A stretch of 64,000 nt of DNA from assembly GCA_029881255.1 (NCBI GenBank), contig JAOUMY010000005.1:192479-256478 (forward strand), read 5' to 3'. The notes beneath the pieces are model-generated. The model made no database searches. It was not told the origin of the DNA and saw only the letters and a list, made by a program, of their open reading frames with translations. This document shows positions 1-8,775 of the stretch, one piece after another; position 1 is the first letter of the stretch; the number at the start of each line of letters is the position of its first letter. Source of the DNA: Gammaproteobacteria bacterium (GTDB taxonomy: Bacteria > Pseudomonadota > Gammaproteobacteria > S012-40). A program made the translations under genes and the position numbers.

Positions 1-768
1 ATCACTGGGTGAATAGAGTAATAACAAGGGTTGCTTCACTTTATCAATAGCAGAGCGTCGCGCCAGTTTAATCAAACCCATCATGGACAACATCGCCACG
101 CTGGGAAATTCGCAACTCCAGTAGCGTGCCTGCAACGCGTTCTGTGGTTCATATCGAAAGTGTTTGCCAACCAATAGATAGAGTATCAGTTTCCCCCATG
201 GTAGTAACAACAGTTCCGAAGAGCGTTGGTAGAGCCCAAAATTGGGTGAGAGGAATATCAGACGGTGTATGCCCGAACCGTGATGCAAGGCCAACCAGTA
301 GCCCAATGTTGCGCCGGTGGAATTAGCTACGATAATAATCTTTTTGCCCAGACACCGACCAATCACCAGGGCCTCTACACCGTCCTGCAATAAACGGTTG
401 ACTGACATTTCACGCATGGCTTCGGCATCTCGTCCGTGACCGGACAAACGCGCATAAAACAGATTGGCGCCGATAGATTCGGCAAGCTCATCACACAAAG
501 GTGCGACTTCCTGACGCGTGGCAGAAAATCCATGCAAGTAAACTACGCAAAATTCCGTCTGCTGCTTCTGTTCAGGGTCGGCCCACACGATCTTTTTTTC
601 GCATCCAGGGCGTAAATTCGCCACCAGAGCTTCGCTGTCATTGATGTAGCTCTCCACATCGTCGGGGATAGTGGGTGTGGATACATCGGTATCTATACGA
701 ATCCGTGGGCCTAAGGCAAACAGACACAACAACGCTATTGAGATTAGCAAGATGCTAGACATAACCAT
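1..768 (-). CDS. alpha/beta hydrolase, 3' end outside the window
   Basis: The reading frame is open from an ATG at 768 to the left window edge, giving 256 codons without a stop, so the C-terminus is missing. The protein begins with a hydrophobic segment (MVMSSILLISIALLCLFALG) that looks like a signal peptide or membrane anchor, so it probably acts in the periplasm or at the inner membrane. The oxyanion motif VVYLHGFSATRQE, the later LSGHGRD and the nucleophile elbow VANSTGATLG (serine in N-S-T-G-A, a variant of GxSxG) mark the alpha/beta hydrolase fold. Family members are esterases, lipases or thioesterases; the substrate cannot be read. The catalytic Asp and His would lie mainly in the missing part. 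It is transcribed toward the left edge and separated from the small Met-rich gene by a terminator. Confidence 0.8.
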   Translation of the reverse strand, partial: MVMSSILLISIALLCLFALGPRIRIDTDVSTPTIPDDVESYINDSEALVANLRPGCEKKIVWADPEQKQQTEFCVVYLHGFSATRQEVAPLCDELAESIGANLFYARLSGHGRDAEAMREMSVNRLLQDGVEALVIGRCLGKKIIIVANSTGATLGYWLALHHGSGIHRLIFLSPNFGLYQRSSELLLLPWGKLILYLLVGKHFRYEPQNALQARYWSCEFPSVAMLSMMGLIKLARRSAIDKVKQPLLLLYSPSD

Positions 769-830
769 ATACGACAACAGAAAGCGTCAACCATACCGCA
801 AAGGTACACGCGCGCAAAGCCCACACACAT

Positions 831-860
831 AAAAAAACGAGGGCGAACCCTCGTTTTTTT
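831..860. terminator. bidirectional rho-independent terminator
   Basis: A seven-base-pair stem (ACGAGGG with CCCTCGT, loop CGAA) is flanked by seven A residues on one side and seven T residues on the other. It can stop transcription in either direction. It lies just after the stop of the Met-rich gene at 879 (minus strand) and before the hydrolase start at 768. Confidence 0.85.
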
Positions 861-878
861 ATCAGACCGGATTTTCGA

Positions 879-1181
879 TTAGCGGCGACCCATTCCCCGC
901 GCACCCATCATCATTCTAACGCCGTTGCTGTTTACGCCCAGGTTATTGACACTCAGTGTTTGGTTTACGCTGTTAACACTGTTTACGTTATTGCCAAACA
1001 TCCCCATCATGCCAACACTTCTTACTGCGTTTGCCGTGTTATTTGCGTTAACCGTATTATTAGCTAACGCGCCGGTGCCACCTCGCATGCCCATCATGCC
1101 CATCATGCCCGCAGAAGCCGACATGGATACTGACAGACCCAACACCGCTACCATCATAGCAACTGATTTAACGTTCATCAT
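879..1181 (-). CDS. small exported Met/Asn-rich protein
   Basis: A 100-residue protein with a clear signal peptide (residues 1 to about 24, ending SASAG). The mature part is low complexity: Met clusters MMGMMGMRGG, GMMGMFG and MMMGARGMGRR alternate with Asn/Val/Ser stretches such as NNTVNANNTANAV and NNVNSVNSVNQ. I recognise no family. The start is supported by a purine-rich GGGGAGAGAGA directly before the ATG. Met-rich motifs of this kind bind copper(I) in several periplasmic copper proteins, and the next genes upstream encode copper oxidase domains, so a copper-binding role is possible but inferred only from composition and position. It has terminators on both sides, so it is probably a separate transcript. 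An overlapping plus-strand frame at 925-1248 is its antisense shadow. Confidence 0.7.
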   Translation of the reverse strand: MMNVKSVAMMVAVLGLSVSMSASAGMMGMMGMRGGTGALANNTVNANNTANAVRSVGMMGMFGNNVNSVNSVNQTLSVNNLGVNSNGVRMMMGARGMGRR

Positions 1182-1337
1182 TCTCTCTCCCCAAGATTCT
1201 ATTAACTGGTTTAATAATCAGACTGTGTTTTTATACAGCTCTTGTTAAATATTTAGAGGAGATACACACAAAGAAGTTCAAATTGATTGACAATTTAAAA
1301 GAAAAAAAGTAAACGCAAATAAGACTCAATTACACGC

Positions 1338-1374
1338 AAAAAAAAGCGGAGCCCTTTTCAGGGTTCCGCTTTTA
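1338..1374 (-). terminator. terminator of the cupredoxin operon
   Basis: A ten-base-pair stem (AGCGGAGCCC with GGGTTCCGCT, one G-T pair, loop TTTTCA) is followed on the minus strand by a run of T. It lies 33 bases past the stop codon of the multicopper oxidase gene at 1407. Confidence 0.8.
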
Positions 1375-1406
1375 TCACAAAAGAAAAACAAAAGTTACGG
1401 AAAATT

Positions 1407-2627
1407 CTAGGCGGGTGTAATAGACGTAGTCGCTGAGCCCAATATCGATAAGCCCGTGATGTTGTAGTAACTCACTGTTGCTGCCGACGCCGTTGCAGGC
1501 ATGCTAAGAATAACATCGTAACGCTCTCCCGGGCCAACCAGCAAGGTTGTAGTCATCATCGGCGCTACCAACGGCCGGCCATCCGAAGAGACGACTTCGA
1601 ACAGTTGATTGCCAAGGTTTACCATTGCCGGCAGATATCCGGGGTTAACCAGACGTAACAACACACGCTCCCCGGCAGCGGCAGTCAGCACTGTCGCGGG
1701 GTCGGTCAACAGATTGGCTCCGTCTTTGCCATTGATCATGAAATAATTGGGGTGATATCTGGCAGTAAGCGAAGAGCTTTGCGTCTGACTATGCCAAGTG
1801 GTGTCCATGGTGTGAAGATGCCAGACATATTCTTTGCTAAACGTGGGCCCGCCAGTCCACACGGTATTGCGACTACCATCGGCTGGACGTACGATTATCG
1901 TACCCCACATCCCCATTTCCATGTGCAACACCGTATCGACATGACAGTGATACATATAGGTTCCGGCGAAACGCGGGGTGAAATTATAGGTAAAAGGTGA
2001 AGCCCGTGCGGCATCGTTTTGTATTGTTGGGGGCAACATGTTTGGTGGAATAGGCCCACCCATCATGGTGCCGACCACGTAAAACGAAGTGGAAGGCACG
2101 CCATCATTGGCGGTATCCACATCCAGTCCATGCAGGTGTATGGTGTGCGCCATCATAGTCGAGAGTGTCAAAGCCATCGGCGCGCCCTCAAGACACTCCA
2201 CGACCGGTCCCGGCATCAGACGATCGCCATTAAACCCTGCGCCGCCACTGGCAAATGACCATGCCGGTACTACAGCACCATCAGACAAGGTGATACCGCC
2301 GGTCATCATATCGGATACAGTCAGCGTTGCCGCCGATGGCCCAATACTGCTAAACGCACTACCTAACTGCGCCGGATTTTGCGGAGCCACTGCTCCTGTT
2401 CCGGGCGCCGCAGGCGCTCCCGCCGGTGGCGCGGCAGGTGGCGTTGTTGGCGGTGTCGCACCTGGCGGCATACATCCACAACGCGGATCGAGGACTTGTT
2501 CCTGTCCGTTACGAGTATGGGGCATGGTTTCAGAGCAGGCACTAATTAAACCTGACAGTAATCCAAATCCACCAAGCAACTTGCGACGATCAGTATTCAA
2601 CTCTTCTTGTTCGTTGATGTCCTGCAT
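1407..2627 (-). CDS. Tat-exported lipoprotein, multicopper oxidase with type 1 copper site
   Basis: A 406-residue protein. Residues 13-31 carry a twin arginine, a hydrophobic stretch and a lipobox ending LISAC (Cys31), so a Tat-exported lipoprotein is likely. Residues 50-90 are a Pro/Ala-rich linker with a CGC motif. The first cupredoxin domain (about 95-250) has HTIHLHG (His161, 164, 166) and HCHVDTVLHMEMGM (His227, Cys228, His229, His235, Met240). This is a full type 1 copper set plus half of a trinuclear cluster. The second domain (about 260-400) has the cupredoxin sequence pattern (YFMINGKDG, GERVLLRLVN, VGPGERYDVIL), but I see no C-terminal HxH copper ligands. It follows the next cupredoxin gene by 8 bases. 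The missing half of the cluster may be supplied by that neighbour. Oxidase family is clear; substrate (metal ion, nitrite, phenol) is unknown. Confidence 0.88.
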   Translation of the reverse strand: MQDINEQEELNTDRRKLLGGFGLLSGLISACSETMPHTRNGQEQVLDPRCGCMPPGATPPTTPPAAPPAGAPAAPGTGAVAPQNPAQLGSAFSSIGPSAATLTVSDMMTGGITLSDGAVVPAWSFASGGAGFNGDRLMPGPVVECLEGAPMALTLSTMMAHTIHLHGLDVDTANDGVPSTSFYVVGTMMGGPIPPNMLPPTIQNDAARASPFTYNFTPRFAGTYMYHCHVDTVLHMEMGMWGTIIVRPADGSRNTVWTGGPTFSKEYVWHLHTMDTTWHSQTQSSSLTARYHPNYFMINGKDGANLLTDPATVLTAAAGERVLLRLVNPGYLPAMVNLGNQLFEVVSSDGRPLVAPMMTTTLLVGPGERYDVILSMPATASAATVSYYNITGLSILGSATTSITPA

Positions 2628-2635
2628 ACAGACTC

Positions 2636-3574
2636 CTAGGCCGCATTCATAATGATTAAACCACCACCCGCATAAACGCCATTATTGGTGACGCCTGGCA
2701 GGTAGTGAGTATGCAAGGGATACAAACCTGGCTGATTGACATTTAGTATGGCTTCGACGGTTTCGCCGGGCTGTACCATTACCGTATCTTTGTCTCGTAC
2801 AAGTGGTTCCGGTGCCGCGCCACGGGTAATCACACTGACATGATAGCCGTGGAAGTGCATCGGATAATAAATTAGGCCGGTATTGATCAGACGAAAGGCG
2901 ACGTTCTCTCCCATCGCCATTTGAAGCTCAACCTTGGACACGTCTCGGATATAGACACGCCCGTTTACAAAAAAGAAATTGGGCTCGTAATTCTGGATAT
3001 TATAACTGCCGCCTGTGGCGATTGCGGCGTTAAGACGGCTATCCACCTCGCCAAGTATCAAGGTGTGGTCGCGATTATAAGCGACGCCACCCTGGAGATT
3101 CATACTGCCATCGGCGGGCATGACTACCAATCCACCGGCCAGGCCCATCGCGCTACCAACATAACCATTCTGGCCGTCGCGAAAAACATAACTGCCCGGC
3201 GTCGTCGGTGCGGTAAAGGTATAGGTAATGTTTGCGCCCGGCGCGCATGGGGGCGCGTTGTCGATAAGGCCAGGGATGACCAGATTTATGTCTACCGCCA
3301 AAGCGTTAGTAACATTGATAACAACCGTATCGCCGGCCAGTACTCGCAGTACAGTAGACAGCGGCGGCCCAGGGTTGGTGATATCCACCCACTGCCACAT
3401 AGGTATAGTCACCGGCGGATTGAGGCCCGATAACTGGTAATCAACAGGTGATGCGAGCAGATTGAACTCGGCGGTGGCGGCTTCGGCACGGCGAGAAAAA
3501 CCGGCCGTCATACCCGCAAAACTGACGAAGGCCGCTGCCGAGACGCCTGCCTTTATAAACAGACGACGATCCAT
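2636..3574 (-). CDS. Tat-exported two-cupredoxin protein without type 1 copper cysteine
   Basis: A 312-residue protein starting with a typical Tat signal (DRRLFIKAG, hydrophobic core, cleavage near AEA at residue 32). The first cupredoxin-like domain (about 36-155) shows no copper ligands. The second (about 195-312) has PMHFHGYH (His240, 242, 245) and YPLHTHYLP (His288, 290). These are the HxHG and HxH pairs of a trinuclear copper cluster, but the Cys of the HCH motif is replaced by Thr, so there is no type 1 site. It is first in a two-gene operon with the copper oxidase lipoprotein, whose type 1 domain has the complementary ligands. The start follows GTGGGGAA at good spacing. Best reading: a multicopper-oxidase-family subunit that works with its neighbour. 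Confidence 0.85.
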   Translation of the reverse strand: MDRRLFIKAGVSAAAFVSFAGMTAGFSRRAEAATAEFNLLASPVDYQLSGLNPPVTIPMWQWVDITNPGPPLSTVLRVLAGDTVVINVTNALAVDINLVIPGLIDNAPPCAPGANITYTFTAPTTPGSYVFRDGQNGYVGSAMGLAGGLVVMPADGSMNLQGGVAYNRDHTLILGEVDSRLNAAIATGGSYNIQNYEPNFFFVNGRVYIRDVSKVELQMAMGENVAFRLINTGLIYYPMHFHGYHVSVITRGAAPEPLVRDKDTVMVQPGETVEAILNVNQPGLYPLHTHYLPGVTNNGVYAGGGLIIMNAA

Positions 3575-3718
3575 ATTCTATGTTCCCCACGAAATGCTGG
3601 TGTTTTATGTTTATTGAGTAGAGTTTGGGGAGTTATTGTACGCAAGACAACAAGAGAAAACACTTAACTCTTACATGCGGGATAAGGCTTTTTCTGACTC
3701 TCCCAAGCCTGAGACATG

Positions 3719-4849
3719 CTAAAAATAGGCGCTTAACTGCAACTGAAAAATGCTATTGGTAGACATCGGTCCGGCAAAACTGGAATCTTTTGCGCCAAAA
3801 GGTGTGGTGATACTACCGCTGAGCGAAAAATCCTGCATCCAGTCATAGTGTAGTGAAAACAAACCCAAACCACTTTGGTCTTCAAGATTGGCAATGGTGC
3901 CGACAGATGCATTGACTAAGGGATGTAATTCCATGCGCACCGAGGTGGCAAACAGATGCTTACCGATGAGTGTTATGTCACCCTGCTCACGCGCACCTTT
4001 TTCATCATAAAGATATTCGACAAACCCATAGAAATTATGCTCGAACCACACCCAGGAGTAATCTATGTTTGTCACCAGCGCATTGTGTGTTCCGGTAGTA
4101 GCGTTTCGATTCATAACTACATCCAGGCGCCACATCGACTGCTTCACCGGTCGGGCAAAGCCAACGCCGACCACCTCCTCTTCCCGATGTCTGGCAACCA
4201 GGATATCCACATCGGTATCCACGAGTAAGGCGTGATATTTAATCGCGTAAGAAGAGCCGCTAATGTCCCAGCCGGTGTTATCAGCTTCACGGCGGGGAAC
4301 AAACAAACCCTGTGCATCATCGCCATTATCAAACAACCATTCGCTGGATAACATGTCGGTGCCGTTCTTGTAATCCGTATCCAGCGCAACCGGTGAAAAG
4401 GGATTAAACATATCCATTACCTGGAACATCAGACCATGTCCCCAGCTCAGGGCCTGTCTGCCGAATTTTGCTGAAAGCCTTTCGCCGCGATAGTGGAGAA
4501 AAAGACGATCGAGCCGATGCAAAAATAACTGCTTGCCCTGATCACTGACTATCGCTGTTAAATCAAAAAAATTATCGTCAACGGGTTCACCGCCGGGAAA
4601 GTTTTGGTGGACAGAAAAGAAATATAAAAAATCATAATGAACGGCTGCACTGATGCTGGACCAGTCTTTTTGTGTCATCAAACGAATCGGCGCACTGATA
4701 ATGGAATAGGTTTCTCCAGACAATGGCGAGTGCTCGGGGAAGGAGTAGTGCATGACGCGTGTTTTGATCGACGCCTTATTTTCCCATTGGGCGCTAGCCG
4801 ACGTGATGCAGAAAAACAAAAGTACAAAAAGAAAGACTTGTCTCTTCAT
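3719..4849 (-). CDS. predicted outer membrane beta-barrel protein
   Basis: A 376-residue protein with signal peptide (residues 1-20, ITSASAQ) and alternating amphipathic strands ending in QLQLSAYF. A terminal Phe is typical of proteins inserted by the Bam machinery. The stretch GRQALSWGHGLMFQVMDMFNPFSP resembles the conserved plug/strand region of DUF1302-like barrels, but I cannot assign a family firmly. Its start overlaps the stop of the LolD-like ATPase gene by four bases, so it is the last gene of that export cluster and probably forms or assists the outer membrane end of the route. Confidence 0.75.
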   Translation of the reverse strand: MKRQVFLFVLLFFCITSASAQWENKASIKTRVMHYSFPEHSPLSGETYSIISAPIRLMTQKDWSSISAAVHYDFLYFFSVHQNFPGGEPVDDNFFDLTAIVSDQGKQLFLHRLDRLFLHYRGERLSAKFGRQALSWGHGLMFQVMDMFNPFSPVALDTDYKNGTDMLSSEWLFDNGDDAQGLFVPRREADNTGWDISGSSYAIKYHALLVDTDVDILVARHREEEVVGVGFARPVKQSMWRLDVVMNRNATTGTHNALVTNIDYSWVWFEHNFYGFVEYLYDEKGAREQGDITLIGKHLFATSVRMELHPLVNASVGTIANLEDQSGLGLFSLHYDWMQDFSLSGSITTPFGAKDSSFAGPMSTNSIFQLQLSAYF

Positions 4850-5541
4850 CGGCCATTCTGTGCCTGGTTCGAAGCCACTCGCCCATCGTGCAATTTAACC
4901 AGACGCCGCGCACGCTCCATGATCATGGGATCGTGGGTGGAAATGATAAACGTGGTACCGTGCTCCTTGTTCATTTGCAACATCAAATCAAGCAGATTAC
5001 TGGCGGTTACGGAGTCCAGGTTTGCCGTCGGCTCATCCGCGAGCACGATACTTGGTTTTGAAACGATTGCCCGCGCTACCGCGACACGTTGTTGCTGCCC
5101 TCCGGAAAGCTCTGGTGGCTTTCGCGTTTCCAAACCTTCAAGGCCGACTTCCTTGAGAATAGCGTATGACCTTTCCTTACGCTCGTGTTTGTGTATGCCC
5201 TGCATTTGCATTACCATCTCGACGTTTTCCTGCGCCGTCAAAACCGGAATCAGATTATAGGCCTGAAAAACAAAACCGATTTTATGCAGGCGCATATTCG
5301 CGAGCTTTGCCTTTTGCAGCAGATCGACGCGCTCTCCGTCGACGGTGATTTCCCCACTGGTGGGCTTATCCAGGCCTCCGATAACATTAAGCAGGGTTGA
5401 TTTGCCCGACCCGGAGGGCCCGGACATACACACAAAATCTCCACGCTCAATTTCGAGATCTATATCGCTCAGCGCATGTACTTCGATCTCTCCCTGTTTG
5501 AAGACCTTCTTTACATCTCTGCAAATAACAACCTTGTCCAC
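4846..5541 (-). CDS. ABC transporter ATPase, LolD/MacB type
   Basis: A 231-residue ATPase with Walker A GPSGSGKST (about 40-48), Q-loop VFQAYNL, signature LSGGQQQR, Walker B IVLADEPT and H-loop STHD. This sequence type powers FtsX-fold permeases (LolCDE, MacB). It starts with GTG at 5541, two bases after the stop of the upstream permease, with AAGGG eight bases before the start. It overlaps the downstream barrel gene. With the two permeases it should form an asymmetric exporter that moves substrate out of the inner membrane rather than a simple importer. Confidence 0.93.
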   Translation of the reverse strand: MDKVVICRDVKKVFKQGEIEVHALSDIDLEIERGDFVCMSGPSGSGKSTLLNVIGGLDKPTSGEITVDGERVDLLQKAKLANMRLHKIGFVFQAYNLIPVLTAQENVEMVMQMQGIHKHERKERSYAILKEVGLEGLETRKPPELSGGQQQRVAVARAIVSKPSIVLADEPTANLDSVTASNLLDLMLQMNKEHGTTFIISTHDPMIMERARRLVKLHDGRVASNQAQNGR

Positions 5542-5543
5542 GT

Positions 5544-6773
5544 TTACACCCTTGTCAATGCGTCCGCAGGGACGAGTTTAGAGGCGCGCCAGGCGGGATA
5601 CAGCCCAGTCAACATACCGAGAATTATCACTGTGATATTGGCCACCAACAAATCTTTGAAGACAATGATGACCGGAATGATATTCGAAAGATTCATCAAC
5701 TCCATAGAACTGGCAAAGGCCGAAACATCAATACCGTCACCAATAGCCAGTACCGTCAACCAGGACACCAAGTTTCCAAACACCAGGCCTACGAGTAACA
5801 TTAATATGGCTTCAAGCCATACTTGCATCAGAATAAAACGCGGCTTCTGACCCAGCGCCTGAAACAGACCGAATTCGCGCGTGCGCTCGAAAACCGCCAT
5901 CAGTAAGGTATTGACGATACCGAAGGCCATGGCGAGAAACACAATTAAATGCCAGATGACAGCCGAGGAATCGTAGACGCTGACCATCAATTCGAGTAGC
6001 GGCTCTACTTCCATCCAGGACTTGATGTCCAAACCTTCTGCCACGCTCTTATTATCTGCAAGCACCTGATCAACCGTATCGGTGTTGACTACGCGTATAA
6101 CAATTTCCGATACGTCGTTTTCAAGTCCAAGCATTTTCGCCGCAGTATTGCGTCCCAGAAAAACAAAGCCCTTCTCTGACGCCACCAATGGCGCTTTAAA
6201 AATACCGACGACTCGCACACCACGGTCGGCAATTTCATTGTTTTTATCCTGAGACATTAACACCAGACGTTTACCCAGACCGGTTTCCAATTGCTCGGCC
6301 AGGGCTTTGCCGATCACGATACCCTTGTCATCGGGAGACTCAAGAAAGCGCCCTTCGACGATGCTATCCGCAATAAATGAAACCGCTGCTTCCCGCTGCG
6401 GATCTATACCGACAAGACTGACTCCACCTGTATCTCTCTCGCTAACAACGACGGCCGGGAGTCGAATACGATCACTCCATGACTCAATGCGACTATCCTT
6501 CGCGATATGATCCAACAGTTCACTATTTGGTAAAAAACTGTTGGCAATAACCGGATCATCGAGATAAAGCGGGTGATGAATCTGAATGTGTCCAACAAGA
6601 TTATCCGCCGTGTCGTCGACCATTTGTATGATCATGCCGCGCATAAATGCCGCTGTGACGATCATTGCCCAAACGCCAAGCACGATCGCAAAGAGTATAA
6701 GTAGCGTACGGCGTCGGTTGCGCCAGAGATTGCGCCAGGCCAGTGCAAAAATCAGTTGCAGACTATCGGTCAT
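5544..6773 (-). CDS. FtsX-family ABC permease (second of pair)
   Basis: A 409-residue LolC/MacB-type permease. The N-terminus LAWRNLWRNRRRTLLILFAI gives an amphipathic start and the first membrane helix. A large periplasmic domain follows (about 45-265). Three more helices are at about 275-300, 325-345 and 375-395, with the cytoplasmic loop FERTREFGLFQALG between them, as in the FtsX family. Its ATG overlaps the stop of the first permease (ATGA), so the two are translationally coupled. The two permeases are clearly distinct sequences, suggesting a heterodimer as in LolC/LolE. Confidence 0.92.
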   Translation of the reverse strand: MTDSLQLIFALAWRNLWRNRRRTLLILFAIVLGVWAMIVTAAFMRGMIIQMVDDTADNLVGHIQIHHPLYLDDPVIANSFLPNSELLDHIAKDSRIESWSDRIRLPAVVVSERDTGGVSLVGIDPQREAAVSFIADSIVEGRFLESPDDKGIVIGKALAEQLETGLGKRLVLMSQDKNNEIADRGVRVVGIFKAPLVASEKGFVFLGRNTAAKMLGLENDVSEIVIRVVNTDTVDQVLADNKSVAEGLDIKSWMEVEPLLELMVSVYDSSAVIWHLIVFLAMAFGIVNTLLMAVFERTREFGLFQALGQKPRFILMQVWLEAILMLLVGLVFGNLVSWLTVLAIGDGIDVSAFASSMELMNLSNIIPVIIVFKDLLVANITVIILGMLTGLYPAWRASKLVPADALTRV

Positions 6774-8002
6774 ATATGTCGCATCGCCTCCACCGGTTCT
6801 AGCTTCCGTATCTTCAAGGCCGGATAAAGTGCCGCTATCAAGGTGAACACCAGGATGACAAAAGGACCTAATAAAATAGATTCGGCGGACAGCTGTGGCG
6901 TTATGGTTGCCGGCATATTGTATTGCGCAGCCAGTTCCTCCATACCCGCAAAGGTCAGACCGTTGACATAAAAATAGAGATTAATGGCAATCCCAATGCT
7001 GGTACCGATGATGAGCGCAAACACGGTCAACAACATGGCCTCCATCATCACTAGTTTGCCGATATTCAGAGGTTTGAAACCCAGCGCCAGCATGATGCCA
7101 AATTCGCGTGTACGTTCGAGTACCGACATCAGGAAAGTATTCATAATACTAAAGGTGATAATGACGACCAGCACGATGTACATCACCCATCCCGAAGAAT
7201 AATCCAGCTCGATACCTTCTTTTATACCCGGTTGAATTTCATCCCACGTCAATGCCACCAACTGCTGGTCTATCGGTGTAATAAGCTGTTGTAGTTGTTG
7301 ACGTAGTGTCTCGGCATATTCCGCATCCTTGTGATAAATCACAATCGCGTGGGCGTGATCCTCCATGGAAAAGGTGTCCTGAAATGTCTTGATCGGCATT
7401 TGCACCATACTGCGATCAAGGTCGCGCGAACCCGATTCAAAAATTCCGACGATGGGGAGAATATTTGCAGCGATAGAGCCATCGCGCCCGCTGCCCATGA
7501 TGGTGAGTTCGTCTCCGATTTTTACACGGAGATTTTTTGCCAGACTACGCCCTATCACCACTTCCATAGCATCGTCGGCACTCAGATAACTACCTTCCTT
7601 TACCAGGCCGGGAATGATAGAGACGGACGGTTCGAACTTTGTTTCGACACCAACAACCACCGTACCATAGGTTCGCTCTTCCGATGACACCAGGGCAAAA
7701 CCATTTGCTCGTACAGAAACATCCTGTATTCCGGTATGTTTGCGTACGTTTTCTGCCAAGGCCTGAGCACCAGGAATACTGTTACGCATTTTGGCCTCAT
7801 CCAGATAGCCTTCCTTTTGTACCTGCGCCAGCCCCTGATACACGCGCACTGAGCCCGAGATCATCAAATCGTACTGACCAAGCTGAAGACCAATACTGAA
7901 CACCAGCAGAGTTGCACCAAAGCCAATTGCGCACATGGTGAGTATGGTGCGGCGACGATTACGCCAGATGTTGCGCCAGGCAAGTTTGAATATAGAACCC
8001 AT
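6770..8002 (-). CDS. FtsX-family ABC permease (first of pair)
   Basis: A 410-residue protein with the same architecture as its partner: KLAWRNIWRNRRRTILTMCA at the N-terminus, first helix at about 18-40, periplasmic domain to about 270, then three helices and the loop LERTREFGIMLALG. AGGA lies eight bases before the ATG. It begins nine bases after the LolA-like gene and overlaps the next permease by four bases. Known relatives extract lipoproteins (LolCE), export small molecules (MacB) or regulate cell-wall hydrolases (FtsX); the LolA-like neighbour favours a lipid or lipoprotein cargo. Confidence 0.92.
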   Translation of the reverse strand: MGSIFKLAWRNIWRNRRRTILTMCAIGFGATLLVFSIGLQLGQYDLMISGSVRVYQGLAQVQKEGYLDEAKMRNSIPGAQALAENVRKHTGIQDVSVRANGFALVSSEERTYGTVVVGVETKFEPSVSIIPGLVKEGSYLSADDAMEVVIGRSLAKNLRVKIGDELTIMGSGRDGSIAANILPIVGIFESGSRDLDRSMVQMPIKTFQDTFSMEDHAHAIVIYHKDAEYAETLRQQLQQLITPIDQQLVALTWDEIQPGIKEGIELDYSSGWVMYIVLVVIITFSIMNTFLMSVLERTREFGIMLALGFKPLNIGKLVMMEAMLLTVFALIIGTSIGIAINLYFYVNGLTFAGMEELAAQYNMPATITPQLSAESILLGPFVILVFTLIAALYPALKIRKLEPVEAMRHI

Positions 8003-8011
8003 CGGGCCGTC

Positions 8012-8761
8012 CTATCGTGGGTTACGTAAATTTGTAAGCGTAAAGGTGCGCTCGGGAATTCTTATTCCGTAACGCACATTTTTCATGCGTATCTCTGTCC
8101 ATTCGTCAGGTTTATCCACTGACTGCATACGCTGAATCGATGGTACTGTCCTATTGGAAAAAGTCTTTAGCTCCCGGGTGGTCAAGGATTTGATCAGTTT
8201 GCCATCCTGATCGTAAAAGGCATGTTCGAGAATAACATCATCGTCACGAATCTTGACGACTTCCTTGCCCCATACTACTGGCGCATCGTCATGAGGCACG
8301 GACTCAATAATATAGAGATCCTTGCCTTCGTGTTTTTCTGTAGCCACCAAAGTATGTGTGTACTGGTTAATAATATTGTCGGCGCGAGATATATCGTTAT
8401 TTGAAAAGTCTGAACCCATCCAGCTTTGATTGGACATACTCGACGGTATCTTAACAACGCGATTTATTTTGGGTGTGTAACTCCACATATTGTCATTGAG
8501 TAAAAGATTGCCCGCACCGGCGTCTTTTTTCGGCGCGGTGATTCTCACCAATGACTTGTCCAGACCCTGTGTCCAGCCCTTCATACTCATGGATCGCTCC
8601 CAACTGGGACGATGTATTACCATTTCCATTTCTGTGTAAGAAGTCTCGCCACGATACTTGTCAATCGCGTCTTTGATTATTTGTCTTGCGTCTTTTTGCG
8701 CAAAAGCAAAGGGGGTATAAACAAGAAATACACAGATGAAAAAAACACGGGCAAACGTCAT
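8012..8761 (-). CDS. LolA-like 'outer membrane lipoprotein-sorting protein' (PF17131 type)
   Basis: A 249-residue protein with signal peptide (TPFAFAQ, cleavage near residue 22). The body matches the conserved pattern of the LolA-like family annotated as outer membrane lipoprotein-sorting protein: RPSWERSMSMKGWTQG, DKSLVRITAPKKD, NLLLNDNMWSYTPKINRVV and IPSSMSNQSWMGSDFSNND. The LolA/LolB fold has a hydrophobic cup that carries acyl chains. It lies between an exported protein and two FtsX permeases, as expected for a periplasmic carrier that accepts cargo from the transporter. GGGAGATAAC precedes the ATG. The name of the family does not prove that lipoproteins are the cargo. Confidence 0.88.
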   Translation of the reverse strand: MTFARVFFICVFLVYTPFAFAQKDARQIIKDAIDKYRGETSYTEMEMVIHRPSWERSMSMKGWTQGLDKSLVRITAPKKDAGAGNLLLNDNMWSYTPKINRVVKIPSSMSNQSWMGSDFSNNDISRADNIINQYTHTLVATEKHEGKDLYIIESVPHDDAPVVWGKEVVKIRDDDVILEHAFYDQDGKLIKSLTTRELKTFSNRTVPSIQRMQSVDKPDEWTEIRMKNVRYGIRIPERTFTLTNLRNPR

Positions 8762-8775
8762 GTTATCTCCCAGTT

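Noticed and set aside
925-1248. Plus-strand frame of 107 codons opposite the Met-rich gene
   Set aside because: It is the antisense of a repetitive coding sequence, has no ribosome site and no family features.
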